The notes below the pieces were generated by a model. It was given only the letters and a program-made list of their open reading frames with translations. It had not been told where the DNA came from and ran no database searches. From Biomphalaria glabrata (Eukaryota; Mollusca; Gastropoda; Planorbidae), in contig NC_074719.1 in the NCBI RefSeq assembly GCF_947242115.1, forward strand, positions 46,114,884 through 46,178,883: 64,000 bases of DNA, written 5' to 3'. The position numbers and the translations under genes are program-made. Each line of letters begins with the position of its first letter. Positions within the stretch are counted from its first letter, which is position 1. Positions 22,995 through 33,599 of this stretch are shown in pieces.

Positions 22995-23112
22995 TAACCT
23001 ATTAGTTAATTAACTATTGGTAATGAATTATTAAGTTTGTTCTATTGCACAAGGGAAAGAAGTCGTAATTGACAGATGTGGTAGTATAAGTTGAATTAGT
23101 CCCCTTGAGGAA
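22995..23112. repeat. Dispersed ~115-bp repeat (copy 2)
   Basis: Same ordered blocks as 11395-11515 (TAGTTAATTAA, CACAAGGGAAAGAAGTC, GATGTGGTAGTATAAGTTGA, TTAGTCCCCTTGAGG). Confidence 0.6.
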
Positions 23113-23309
23113 TCATGAGCCCTGAGTGAATCTTTTTTTATGCATTAAAAAAAAAAAGGATCCTGTTGACATTCACCAAGATGCCCCCTTCTTCCCTCCC
23201 CCACAACTAGTCCAGACAAGTGCATCATAGCGCATTGAGAAAGCTAAGAAACTAAACAAAACAATTGGCAAAATATTTCTATGGCACAGATTTGTCAATA
23301 ATACATATA

Positions 23310-23835
23310 TAATTAAAAAAAAGATGGCGGAATACTGTTCAGAGTTGTACAACTTTGAAATCTCAGGAGATACAGAGATACTAAAAGTCCCGGCAGTATC
23401 CAACATTGACGACTATCCGATTCTTTGCTCGGAAGTAGCAGCAGCAGTAAAAGCCCTGAAAAAGGGAAAATCGGCCGGAGTTGACAACATTCCTGGTGAA
23501 CTTCTACAGGCGGGAGGTGAAACCATGATAAACGAACTCTTTACGATTTGCAACAAGATCTGGTAATCAAGAGAATGGCCCAAACCCTGGACCCAATCAC
23601 TCATCTTAACCTTTCCAAAGAAAGGCAACTTACAACTCTGTCAAAACTATCGCACCATCAGCCTCATTAGCCATCCCAGCAAAGTACAATTAAAAATCAT
23701 ATTAAACCGGCTAAAACCGATATCAGACAACATCATATCAGGAGAACAAGCGGGTTTTAGACAAGGTCGCAGCACAACAGAATAAATCCTAAACCTCAGA
23801 ATACTCTGAAAAATATCTCCAACATCAAGAGAATC
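23310..23835 (+). mobile_element. LINE reverse transcriptase N-terminal fragment
   Basis: Reads YCSELYNFEISGD, then VKALKKGKSAGVDNIPGELL, then an in-frame stop at about 23565 (ICNKIW followed by stop). It continues as PKKGNLQLCQNYRTISLISH, RLKPISDNIISGEQAGFRQG and RSTTE. These are RT fingers/palm motifs (KGKSAGVDNIP, NYRTISL, EQAGFRQGRST) of an animal non-LTR element. A second stop falls after RSTTE. The downstream part is lost. Confidence 0.85.
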
Positions 23836-23837
23836 TT

Positions 23838-24010
23838 ATGTCCACGTAGTGCGGAATCTTGGAGTTTTCTTCGACTCAACACTATCTTTCGACCCACACA
23901 TAAGTCAGATCTGCAAAGGTCTTTATCTGCAGCTGCACAGATTAGGCCAGATCCGACCATATTTGACAAATCATATACCTTTTCTAAGCGCTGTATTAGT
24001 GCGCTAGTAA
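23838..24010 (+). mobile_element. Second LINE fragment, post-RT region
   Basis: Reads VRNLGVFFDSTLSFDPHISQ, then LHRLGQIRPYL, matching the 'LGV.FDS.LSF..HI......L..L..I' region that follows the RT domain in CR1/Jockey-like LINEs. It does not continue the element before it, so two insertions abut here, and a hAT transposon cuts in 60 bp further on. Confidence 0.75.
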
Positions 24011-24463
24011 AATTATCAAGGCGGTCAGCCAGGATAGAGGGAATAAAATAAGATGTTCAACTATATACAGCAGTGTTTCTCAAACTGTGTGCCGCGGCAC
24101 ATTAGTGTGCCGTCGAAGATTTGCAGGTGTGCCGCGGGAGTTTTTTGATCGCCACACGTGCAGCGTTACACAGGTCTGCCTAATATTAAATATTTATTTT
24201 ACGTTGCGATGACATCTCCACTTGCAACGACCAGTAGTAGTAGTGGATCTTTCCATTATGACGGAAAGGGGTGTTAGCTATTCAGGTTATGGAATTGTCC
24301 ACTATACATATATTATTATAATGAATAAAATGTTGGCCGCCTTAGCAGACGCACAGCAGTTCTCGAATTGGTAACGATAATAATAAGCGATGTGTTTCAT
24401 GTAAATTGGTTAGGTGTATGCTTATAATAACAAATTAATAATAAGCCTTATTCATTGTTATCC

Positions 24464-24700
24464 ATGGAGAAATACGTTAGCAAGAATGAAACTGCGAAAG
24501 CGTTAAATGAAAAGCAAGGAACCAAACGAAGGTACAAAGAAGATTACATCGGATATGATTTCATATCTTCTGAACCATTGCAATTCTGTCTGATCTGCAA
24601 TGCAACTCTGTCGAATGAGGCGCTTGTTTCAAGCAAATTGAAGAGACACTTGGAAACTAAATATCCAGCTGTAAAAGCGCAACCGAAGAAATACTTTTGA
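24464..24700 (+). pseudogene. hAT transposase N-terminal piece with BED zinc finger
   Basis: From the ATG at 24464 the frame reads MEKYVSKNETAKALNEKQGT, then FCLICNATLSNEAL and LKRHLETKYPAVK. This is a BED-type zinc finger (C-x2-C ... H) of the ZBED5/SCAND3/FAM200-like hAT transposases. The second histidine expected in 'ETKHP' is Y here, so zinc binding is probably lost. The frame stops at 24700. Homologous sequence continues in other frames (NKQAKKLTNYLKLPEKRLIA-like, then IAPALAIAVETILGPDAAKK), showing several frameshifts. Confidence 0.85.
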
Positions 24701-25144
24701 AAACATCAGGGCTCAACAAAATAAACAAGCTAAGAAACTTACGAACTACCTAAAGCTGCCAGAAAAGAGATTGATTGCAAGTTATAAGGTTGCTCAGTTA
24801 TTAGCCAAACACAAGTAAGCACACACAGAGGCTGAATCAGTCATTGCACCAGCTTTAGCAATAGCTGTTGAAACTATCCTTGGACCCGATGCCGCCAAAA
24901 AAGTTAAAAAAGTCCCTTTGTCAAATGATACTATCTCGCGCAGATTTACAAGATCAAATCTGCGAACACTTCGACGGGACTGACGATGACGTGTCTCTGC
25001 TGTGGACTCTTCGAATCCACAGACATTAGTGGCAAAGCCCAGCTGCTAGCCTATATTCGATTCATAAAGGATGAAAAATGTGTCAACGAATTCTTATTTT
25101 GAAAAGACTTACCAACTACGACCAAAGGCGAAGATATTTTCAAA

Positions 25145-26130
25145 GTGGTGAACGAAAATGTTTTGCTATTCAAAGTACAGTGGAAAAACTGTGTCAGCGT
25201 TTGCAACGATGGCTGTCCTTCCATGCAGGAAAATAGAAAGGGATTCGTCACTCTTGTGCGTCAAGAAAATCCAAATGTATTAGTTGTTCACTGCATGATC
25301 CACAGAGAAGCTCTTGCCTTCAAATCTTTACCGAAAGATTTGATGTCTGCTCTGGATCAAGTGATTCAAGTTGTAAACTTCATCAAATCTCGACCGCTTG
25401 AATCCCGACTTTTCTCTCTGCTCTGTGAAGCAATTGATTCAGACTACAAATGTCTCCTGTATCACACCAACGTTCGTTGGCTCTCCAGGGGAAAAGTGTT
25501 AAAGCGTGTCGTCCAACTCAAGGCTGAGCTGATTTCATTCTTGGAGGCTGAACAAAAAAAAAGACTTTGGATTTTCTATTCATGACGAGATCTGGTGGTT
25601 AATGTGACGTTTCTCTCTGATTTATTTGACAAATTAAATTCAAGGACCATCGGAAACCATCATCAATGCATCCTCAAACTGAATCATTTGGTGAAAAATT
25701 GTCTTTGTGGCAAAGTAAGATCTCGAAAGGAGTCTTCGACTGCTTTCCTACTTACAATTAATGTGCTTCAACTAAAGAAATCACACCCGAAATTCTGGAC
25801 ACTTTGACACACTTGCAGTCAGCATTGTGGCATTAATTTTCAACAGTTGGAAGTAATGAATATGGATGGGTCAGTTATCCATTTGGAAACAATGAAGCTA
25901 CAAATTTGACAACTGAAGAAGCAGAGCAGCTCATTGATTTAAAAGAAACGATGCCGTTCTTAAGTCAAGTTTTGCCGAGAAAAGCCTGGATGTGTTTTAG
26001 ATTTCAATCAACAAGTTATACCCTGCAATCAGTTTAAAAGCAATCAAAATAATTCTTCCATTTGCATCTTCATGGTTTTGTGAGTTTGGATTTTGAGCAC
26101 TGACTGAAATCAAGTCTAAGAAAAGAGAGA
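25145..26130 (+). pseudogene. hAT transposase catalytic and dimerisation pieces
   Basis: The longest open stretch (25145-25585, 146 residues) carries VCNDGCPSMQ (catalytic-Asp block), VVHCMIHREALAFKSLP and LLYHTNVRWLSRGKVLKRV, all diagnostic of this hAT clade. The frame breaks near 25585 and resumes with VTFLSDLFDKLNSR. After further breaks come FLLTINVLQLKKSHP and a C-terminal hATC-like part near 25990-26130. At least four frame breaks or stops lie across the gene, so this is a fossil copy of a formerly autonomous element. Confidence 0.88.
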
Positions 26131-26469
26131 GACTTCTTACAATAGACGATGAAATGTGAGTTTGTTTGTCGACTCTGGAGCCTCGATTAGATCACATTTG
26201 CTCTCAAAAACAGGCACACCCTTAACATTAAATATATTACTTAAAAACAGGTAATATTTTTTTCTTTTTATTATAAAACAACTGTTGCTCTTCGTGGTGT
26301 GCCGCGAAACTTTTGTAGTTTTTTTTACTGTGCCGCCAGACAAAAAAGTTTGAGAAACACTGATATACAGGGTTGTGTCAATGATCAAGTGAGCAACGTG
26401 GCATAGAGGTATATACCAGCCCAAGTAGTGTCGACGTGAAAGTCGGACATCCGGCGCCTCTCTGACCTT

Positions 26470-26590
26470 AGCCTCCTTTCTCTTTCTCTCCATCTCTTTC
26501 TCTCTGTCAATTATTCCATTTGACCGTATTTTCCTATCTCTCTTTTTCTCTGTCTCTCTCCTAATCTCTTTCACTTTTTTTTTTTTTTTG
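26470..26590. repeat. CT-rich low-complexity tract
   Basis: TCTCTTTCTCT-type runs ending in poly-T. No gene function is implied. Confidence 0.8.
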
Positions 26591-26782
26591 TTAAAAAAAA
26601 CAACAACTTTTTTTCATCACATCTCTGTGACAGGCATTACTTCCCTTTATTCACAGTCACAGTTTTTAACTTGAGCCTCTTTATGTAAAAGTATTTTAGT
26701 CTTTCTCTCTTTTATCTTTTTACTAACACTGTTAACATTTAGTAGATCTAAAGTTTATTCACCTTCACCTATCGCTTCGTCT

Positions 26783-27005
26783 GTGAATCGTTGGGGCACC
26801 ACACAAGATCTTTTGACCGTCCTTCTCCATTGCTCTCCGTCTTTCGCCTTAGATAGAACCTCTTTCAAAGGCAGGCCCGTCCATTCTTATATGTTGTCTT
26901 CCCATCGCTTTCTCTGTCTGCCTCTTCTTCTTTTTCCTGGTACTGTTCACCTCAAAGAAGGTCTTTGCGAGGCCTTGCCATCGAATTTTAGTTTACATTT
27001 TTCGA
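26783..27005 (-). mobile_element. LINE ORF2 C-terminal remnant
   Basis: The - strand carries RKKKKRQTEKAMGRQHIR, MDGPAFE and GQKILCGAPT-like text in broken frames. These correspond to the 'GRQRKRWEDNI.EWTG ... VVPQR' C-terminus of a LINE. Another inverted copy is at 54205-54400. Confidence 0.6.
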
Positions 27006-27046
27006 CAATAATCAGCTGGGGATCGTGAGGTTCAAAGGTCATTCTC

Positions 27047-27077
<31 letters not shown>

Positions 27078-28400
27078 CAATAACAAACGTAAAGCTTATG
27101 TCTTCCTTAGGGGCAGCATTTGTATGTGATACCTAGGATCTTTCTGTAGCATCTCAATTCCATTGCTAGCATACTCCTCTCAAATTCAGCAGTTATATCG
27201 CAATGTAGAGCGAGTTTCGAATCTTTAAAGATCTTTTAATGCAAAAAAAAAAGAAAACTTTACATTTTTACCATTCTTTCAGAACATTTCTACCATGGCA
27301 ATCTCATAGCTTCACTATTAACTGCAGGATGATTTTGCAACTCAAATTTACAAATGATATAAATCTTATAGCAGAAAGTAAATCTTACGTACAGGAATTT
27401 ACTTTTAAACTAGATACTAGATAATCAAATCATTCAGCAAAGAAATTCTCCTTCACCTATCTCTTAGTGACCCTGAGATGGGCTAATCTTTTTACGAGGG
27501 GCCAATAACTCTTATCTAAATATTCTTGTCGCGCCATAACCTTTTGTTATCTATAAAAATACATACATTTAGTATTTGATCTAGTAGGATATCAAAATTA
27601 AACTAATTTTGACACATGAATATGCAATTATTTGAATAATTTTACGTAAAAATTTCTATAAAATATTCACGTAATTATTCTTAAGAGGAATGAAATCTGT
27701 CACAGCTTTTTCTAAAAAAATAATTACTAAAAAAATACTGCTTTCACATCTATGTAGATGCAAACATTGCAAATTCTTTAAACATGACACATTAAATTTG
27801 GAAGACTTGATTCTGGCAGCAAAAAGCCTCAAAATCTTTTCAAAAATTCCTTAATCTTCTTTTACATCAGTCAGAATATTTCTCCAGCTGAAAGGCGACA
27901 GCTCAATTTCATCTACCTGATTGGCCAAAAGAAGATTTTTTTTATTTTTTAATAGTATAATAAATAATAACATCACCCGCAAATTGATTTTCCTCATGGA
28001 TTTTCCTTGTATCCTTATATTTAATTTTATTAATTGAATTAAATGATTAATTTGAAATGACCATTCCGTTTTTTTTTATTTTCGTAGTACAATGACACAG
28101 AGAACTCTCTAGGTTTTTTAGTAAGAATATTTTGCATTTTATTTCAGAAAAAAAAATTTCAGTAATATGTATGACATTTTTTACCCAGAGCTAATGCATA
28201 TAAATAAACTTCTTTTTTGTGAATAACTCATTGATTCATCAAGAATCAATAAAAGTACAGTGTTAATCTGTAAATTTTGCAGAAAGGATTTTCTCACCTC
28301 TTAGGAATTGCTTACTAAGAAATGGTTTAGTTAGCTTCCCATAGATCTATATTATTTTACAAAATCTTAATGCATGTCAGTTGATCTTCGTATTGAACTA
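27005..28400. other. AT-rich spacer, nothing recognised
   Basis: Long noncoding stretch beginning with a poly-A run of about 30 bp at 27048-27077. No supported gene. Confidence 0.5.
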
Positions 28401-28403
28401 GAT

Positions 28404-28590
28404 ATGGCTGCCTGGTCGTGCGGTTTGCGCGCTGGACTGTCGTTCAGATTTATCGATGGTCCCGGGTTCAAACACTACTCGCCCCATCCCCCGTCGTCCT
28501 GCGGGAGGTTTGGACTAGGAAGTAATTATCTTCAAATCTGAAGGAACATCCGAAACATGTAAAACATTTTACAAACAAACAAACATATAT
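28404..28590 (+). mobile_element. tRNA-derived SINE, family A (complete, young-looking)
   Basis: ATGGCTGCCTGGTCGTGCGG and TTTGCGCGCTGGACTGTCG form the tRNA-like head, with GGGTTCAAAC as B box. The family body and a CAAACAAACAAACA tail follow. It is nearly collinear with the copies at 9021 and 51598. Confidence 0.88.
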
Positions 28591-28795
28591 TACTATATAT
28601 TTCTTTTATTTGAAAACAATTCATTTTTACAAAAATTTTGGCACTGAGACCTGGGTGCTCCTTGTGAGGTATTTAATGCTCCTCAAACGCGCCCATCAAA
28701 GAGGCAATAGCTTTATAATGGGCATACGTTGGCACGTCTGACTTCAAAATAGCCATGTTCCACTGGAGAATGGTGTGGACAGTTTAGAAGCACCG

Positions 28796-29085
28796 TTTAC
28801 TATTTGATAGCTGCGTTGGGTAGGACACCCTAACCGGCATAGGGTCTGACTGCATGACAAAGGCAATCTTTTCTGGACACCTAAAAGGAAGACGACCTAA
28901 CAGAGGCGCCCCCGCCCCCCTGGAAGCGCTATAGAGATCAACTCTGGCGCTATTTGCTCTCTCTGACGTAGACCAAGGTAGCTGGCAGCAGACGCGGAAC
29001 AAACATTTGAGTCCCAAAGAAAAGAACTCGCTAAGGGCAGGCGCAGACGACGAAAAGAAACAATTAATTTTAAAAATTCTCATTT
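28796..29085 (+). mobile_element. LINE ORF2 C-terminal fragment
   Basis: Broken + frames give RMTKAIFSGHLKGRRPNRGA-like text, YRDQLRRYLA-like text, LSDVDQGSWQQT and a QTTKRNN ending. They correspond to the 'MP..R..K..F.GHL..GRR..G.P..RY.D.L...L......W......RD.WR' region. There are several indels. Confidence 0.65.
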
Positions 29086-29199
29086 TTATGTACACATAGA
29101 TTTACGGAAAATGATATTAAATTAGCAAGTGGGCGGGTGATTCATACGGCAGACCTGTGACGTGGCAAAGACCACGGGTTGACGCATGTCTTGTCTATG

Positions 29200-29330
29200 T
29201 CAATGAATAATTGTGCGAAGTTTCAGCTTGATCCGAGAATGGGTGTTGAAGAAATAACGTGTACACACTTTTTAAAGACATACAGACAGACAGACAGACA
29301 GACTTGATTTTGTAAAAAAAAAGATTTGAA
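29200..29330 (+). repeat. Dispersed repeat with CAGA tail (copy 2)
   Basis: GAAGTTTCAGCTTGATCCGA, GAATGGGTGTTGAAGAAATA and CGTGTACA are followed by (CAGA)n. It is shared with 11250 and, more worn, 30330. Confidence 0.65.
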
Positions 29331-30690
29331 TACGATAAGCTTATTGTCCAATTTGTATTTAAAATGCAAATGCAAGTTAATTCAATGCAGTTCTATTATC
29401 TTGACAGAAATCCTGCCTAGAGTCACCGTTACATATGTCCGGTTCTGCATATAGTAGGCTTAAGTGATATTCAGTGTGTACTGTAAACTAAGGTGTTAGT
29501 ATGTTAAGAACATTAAGCCTAATGCTTAAAACGTATTATGTATTTGTTGGAGTAGTCTCCCTTGAGTTTTATGTTTTTTTGTTAGGATTCCATGCAATAT
29601 GGCGGCAGCCAGGAATGCAGTGTTTCACCATTAAATTATTCAGCGTTTAGTTGTTCTCTCAAAGCGTTTGTTGAGTCTTTGATAATCTAGCTAAGGCTTT
29701 TCCAGACTCATTTTAATCATATTTTTTTTAACAAAATTAGGTCCGTATTATAATACACAGCTCATTGTCGTTGGTGTTTGTTTTTTTTCCCCGCAAAGAT
29801 TCTTTCTTTAGATGAATGTCCGCTGACACCGGTTGTTATGGTCGAAGCTAGGACTGACGCAATGATGTGCTGAGATGGCGTCAAAGAGCAAGACGGCTGC
29901 GAGTGTTGACACATAGCCCTGAGATAAAATGTTGAGATCAGCAGCAGTTGAAAGATCACCACAAGATCCACTTTAGCCTCTGCTGCATCATCTTGCGTTC
30001 AGACATCGGCGTTTTCGAGACTTCCATGAGGAGACAACTCACATTTGAGACATCGCCTGTTGGATGATAATTATTTCATGAGTTACCTCCTTCATTTTCA
30101 CATTTTTTTAAAAGAATAAGAAATAACAAGCATTTTCTAAAATCCTTTTTCAAAAAAAAAAGTTTAATGAAGGGGAAGACTCCGCACTTGCAACTATAAC
30201 TCTCAATAATGTAGAAGTTATTTCACTTATTCGATATCATAAAAAATAATTTGCAATAATTAACTGATTGATTTGGTATAATTTTTACTTCATTCCTATT
30301 TGGTTAGGTACATTAAATAGTGGTTTTAATTTTCAACTTCATCCGAGAATAGGTGTGAGAGAAAGAAAAATATTTTACCAGACAGACAGAGTTAATATAA
30401 GCCTTGTATAAATGCCGGTTCTTTATAAAGTACAACTTAGAGGCCCATATGTGCCCAGTTTTCTGGGGCCCAAATATTTCTGGCGGCGGGCCTACTAAAG
30501 TTAACGAATGTGAAACAGATTCCATCCTGTGATTGCGTTAATAGTCCGATAAATAAATGCTTGCTAGGGAATTAAAGACCTCTGTAATCTTTAACCAATT
30601 CCTGGCCTCTGCTTGTAAGTGTTATGGTGTTGATCTGAGTTTCAAATCTTAATAAAAATCATTCGCATCTTTCTTGCAAGTAATAATAAT
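29330..30690. other. Spacer, no supported gene
   Basis: Contains a worn CAGA-tailed repeat at about 30330-30410 and a GGGGCCCA-bearing remnant near 30450. A 210-bp island at 29780-30060 is less AT-rich than its surroundings; see findings. Confidence 0.4.
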
Positions 30691-30735
30691 AATAATTACA
30701 GCTTTTGTATAGTGCTCTGAGCATTGCTTATAGCC
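30690..30735 (-). mobile_element. SINE family C tail fragment
   Basis: AATAATAATTACAGCTTTTG and TATAGTGCTCTGAGCATTGC match the 3' region of the copies at 15158 and 52210 in reverse orientation. Confidence 0.5.
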
Positions 30736-31100
30736 TTTATATTCTAAACACAATCATAAATCTAAACTCGTTACAAGTTAGGCACAAAACCAGTAATCTT
30801 TGTCACTATATTTACTTACAGTTTTTTAATGTGAAATCCTTGGTCCACTCTCCCCTAATTAGGTCAAATCTCTCCGCGACTGTCACGTGATCGCCTGTCT
30901 CGACCGTGGTGCCTCCGATCACGTGGATGTTTTGACCTAAATTGAAACATGTCTAAAATCAGGTTCTTTTCAAAATGTAAATTACTCTTTGCAATAATTT
31001 TTTCTTTTCAAGCCGTTTTGTCAGGTTGCAAACTTTCAATGGGGTTCCCCCATTACTAAATGAATAAAATGTAACACTTGGAATGGGGAATCTCTTAATG

Positions 31101-31299
31101 CAGGGGTTCTCAACCTGTGGATCGCGACCCCTTTGGGGGTCGATTGACGATTTGCCTGGGGTCGCCTAAGACCATCGTAAAAATGGATTGTGTTTGTCCA
31201 TTCTTCTATTGCTGTGTGTGTATGCGGAGGGGGGGGGGTCGCGACAGAGTGGGGGATTGCAAAAGGGGGTCGCCGAGACTAAGGGGTTGAGAACCCCTG
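31101..31299. mobile_element. SPIN-like non-autonomous hAT (199 bp)
   Basis: Perfect 15-bp terminal inverted repeats CAGGGGTTCTCAACC are flanked by a perfect 8-bp duplication TCTTAATG (31093-31100 and 31300-31307). After the left TIR come TGTGGATCGCGACCCCTTTG, GGGGTCGATTGACGA and GGGGTCGCCTAAGACCATCG. As I recall the SPIN (Space Invaders) consensus, these match it closely. Good TIRs and duplication suggest a fairly recent insertion. Confidence 0.92.
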
Positions 31300-31685
31300 T
31301 CTTAATGTGAAACAATTCCTGTTGCCATACCATTGACATGTACATGTACTTGACATTCAAGTCATCTGAGGATCTCCCATCAACGAAAATAGTGTTTATG
31401 ATCCAGTTTCACTCCTCGCCATTTTCTCAAGCATATGGACTTCTAGCGTCTACGTTGCACCATTCCATTAGTGCAAAGATACTGAATCGATTATGGATTA
31501 TATAGCCAATTCAGAAGTGTTAAGAATATATCATTTGAGTTTATGTAGTTTTTTTGGTGAATCTCTCAATTCTAAAAACTGTTGTTGTTTTTTTTTTGGA
31601 ACAAACAAGTTTAAATATAATAATTTCAAAACAGATTTTTCTAATCCATAATTTTTTAGAAATTTTTAGTTTTATAGTAGAATCG

Positions 31686-31962
31686 TGGGGGTGCGGTGGC
31701 TTAGTGGTTAAGCGCTTGGCCTCTGAACCTGGGGTCCTAGGTTCGAATCTAGATGAAGATTTTTAGGGTCCCCTGAGTCCACACCCAGATTGTAATGGGT
31801 ACCTGACTTTAGTTGGGGAAAGTAACGGCGGTTGGTCATTGTGCTGGTCACATGACACCCTGCTCGTTAACCGTTGGCCAAAGAAACAGATAAATTTAAC
31901 ATCATCTGCCCTAAGGATCGCAAGGTCTGAAAGGGGAAACTTTACTAATAGAATCTTACATC
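31686..31962 (+). mobile_element. tRNA-derived SINE, family B (complete)
   Basis: GGTGGCTTAGTGGTTAAGCG (A-box region) and CCTAGGTTCGAATCTAGATG (B box) form the head. The body runs through GAGTCCACACCCAGATTG, GTACCTGACTTTAGTTGGGG, GGCGGTTGGTCATTGTGCTG, CACATGACACCCTGCTCG and GATCGCAAGGTCTGAAAGGG. Confidence 0.88.
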
Positions 31963-32088
31963 CATCATTGTTATTTCTTTCCAAAATAAGTTGTTGAGGA
32001 TCCTAATGGATAATTCTTTGGCCTAATGATTAGTAAAATATTGAAAGGAAACCATGTCAAGAAAGCTTCAGTAATTTAAAAAACACTT

Positions 32089-32169
32089 TTAACTCTTTCT
32101 CTCCTAACTGACGATACCAGTGTTGATTCCACCAGAATGTGGTAAATAATTACGGAGAGAAAGAGTTAA
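32089..32169. mobile_element. Short TTAA-ended MITE (TTAACTCTTTCTCTCC family)
   Basis: TTAACTCTTTCTCTCC at the left and its exact reverse complement at the right enclose about 50 bp. The TTAA ends suggest piggyBac-type insertion. It lies just beyond the last recognised kelch exon. Confidence 0.75.
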
Positions 32170-32196
32170 ACATGTACTTATTGCAATATTTCAAAA

Positions 32197-32441
32197 TTAT
32201 TTCTTTACAATTTCTAAAACATGATAAAAGCAAAATTCACCAATCGCTACAGCACCGGCATTGTGTCTTGCACAAAACATGGGAGGGAATGCAGTATTCC
32301 ACATCGAGAATAAGTTGAATTGTTGCCCTTTGACTGTGACGTCTGCGTTGCTGGAAAAGATTCTCCTCTCGGTGTAAGCCATGTTGACTGGCGTCTCTTC
32401 ACCAGAGTTGTCCACCCCTTTCTGTACTTTGGAAGAAGCAC
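32197..32441 (-). CDS. Kelch-repeat gene, exon E (last recognised)
   Basis: Begins after a polypyrimidine tract and AG at 32442-32443. It supplies the last two bases of the Gly codon split with exon D (G|GT), so the second Gly of the blade's GG pair spans the junction. It continues ASSKVQKGVDNSG, SMWNTAFPPMFCARHNAG, AVAIGEF and ends in a stop at 32197. AVAIGEF looks like the start of another kelch blade ('AVAIGxFIYVIGG'), yet the frame then runs to LEIVKK and stops. So either this is a shortened C-terminus, or splicing leaves at a donor such as GATTG|GTGAAT and a further exon was not recognised. Residues are clean and in phase. The frame up to GEF is well supported; the 3' boundary is uncertain. 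Confidence 0.75.
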
Positions 32442-32769
32442 CTTTGTAAAAAAAAAAAAAAAAAAAAAATTAAATTATTGTTAAACGTGAATAATAAAAT
32501 TTATTTGACAACAATATTGTGCTAACCATGTTAAATTACTAGATTTATTGAGTTCCAAATGATTTCGTTGAAATTAATGTCCAATTTATGTCTTTCTGCT
32601 GTAATAAAAAAAGAATAGCAGTGAGTCCTGAACGGATAACAATTGACCAATAGCAGATCACAATCTATAATTGTACTTTGAAATCCAGCAAATGAAAGTA
32701 AGTTGGGAAGGGATCGTTTTATCCTCAATAACTGGCTGGTTAGATGATAGGATTGTACTTTATAACATG

Positions 32770-33150
32770 TCCTCGCACATATAACCCGCGGGTTATATAA
32801 TTGCTTTCTTTCCGGTGGTAGCTGTGCGGGGTATACAAAGGTGCGGGGTTTACAAATTTTATTTTACTCATGAACATAGCGTAACGAAAGCTATGGGCAT
32901 ACCGGTGTGTCTTCATACCTCCTCTAGTTCGCTGTGTGGTTGTGAAAGTTACATTGGAAAGCTGTCATTATAAACCTCAACAAAGCAAAAAAGTACCGAT
33001 GATAGTAATGGATGTACCGGTAGTTCAAGTCTCTATGCACATGCGGGGTATATAAAGGTGCGGTTTGTACGATTTTATTTTTTACTCATTTTGTCATAAC
33101 TGCGGGTTTATATGCGGGGTATACGCGCGAAAATACGATTTCTTTCGGTA
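32770..33150. repeat. Probable unidentified transposon remnant
   Basis: Contains repeated GCGGGGTATA and GTGCGG..TACAAA blocks on both sides (TGTGCGGGGTATACAAAGG at about 32824, TATGCGGGGTATACGCGCG at about 33110) and GCGCGAAAATACG near the right. The arrangement suggests a dispersed mobile element, but I cannot assign a family or ends. Confidence 0.4.
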
Positions 33151-33599
33151 CTTTAAGATTCGGTCCGAATAAGCGGCTGATTCGATTAACCGGTGGTCTA
33201 ATTAACCATAATAGACTAATCTTATAATTGGAGTCTCAGATGAGACTAATCTAAGTCAGATTTTTTTTCTTCTTTGTTTTCGTGTATATGTTCGATGGTT
33301 CAGGTTAGTAATCTTATATCTGAGATGAGCTGCGCAACGGTGTCCAGATCTGGCAGCTCTCCGTATAGGTTTTTTTTCTATAGTGAGGGGGAGAAGTTTG
33401 GCGCCAGTGTCTTGTTCGGACCTCTAGAAAGAGTATGCAGGGTCGGCATTCTCTGGTGATGCTCAACAAGGATACATTTCACTAGTTCCTATTTTTAGCT
33501 TCCGTAACATGTGTTGTCTCATTCAGATCACGTTTCTGAAGCGAGAACTTTTGTGCTCCTGTGTTTTAAATATTACGTATTTATCAAGAATTGCAAGGC

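Larger units (their letters stand above)
24071..26362 (+). mobile_element. hAT transposon with both ends, coding region dead (2,292 bp)
   Basis: Both termini carry the identical 16-bp inverted repeat CAGTGTTTCTCAAACT, followed by GTGCCGC-type subterminal sequence. A perfect 8-bp target duplication ATATACAG flanks the element (24063-24070 and 26363-26370). The size is normal for a hAT with a single transposase gene. The coding pieces within are in several frames (see the next two entries), so it cannot make its own transposase. It sits in old LINE sequence. Confidence 0.95.

Noticed and set aside
26137-26574. 145-residue - strand frame
   Set aside because: It spans a CT-rich tract and the right end of the hAT element; composition-driven, with no family signal.
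28404-28480. tRNA gene
   Set aside because: A and B boxes are present but no cloverleaf or acceptor stem closes, and the same head recurs with a fixed body and A-rich tail, so it is a SINE.
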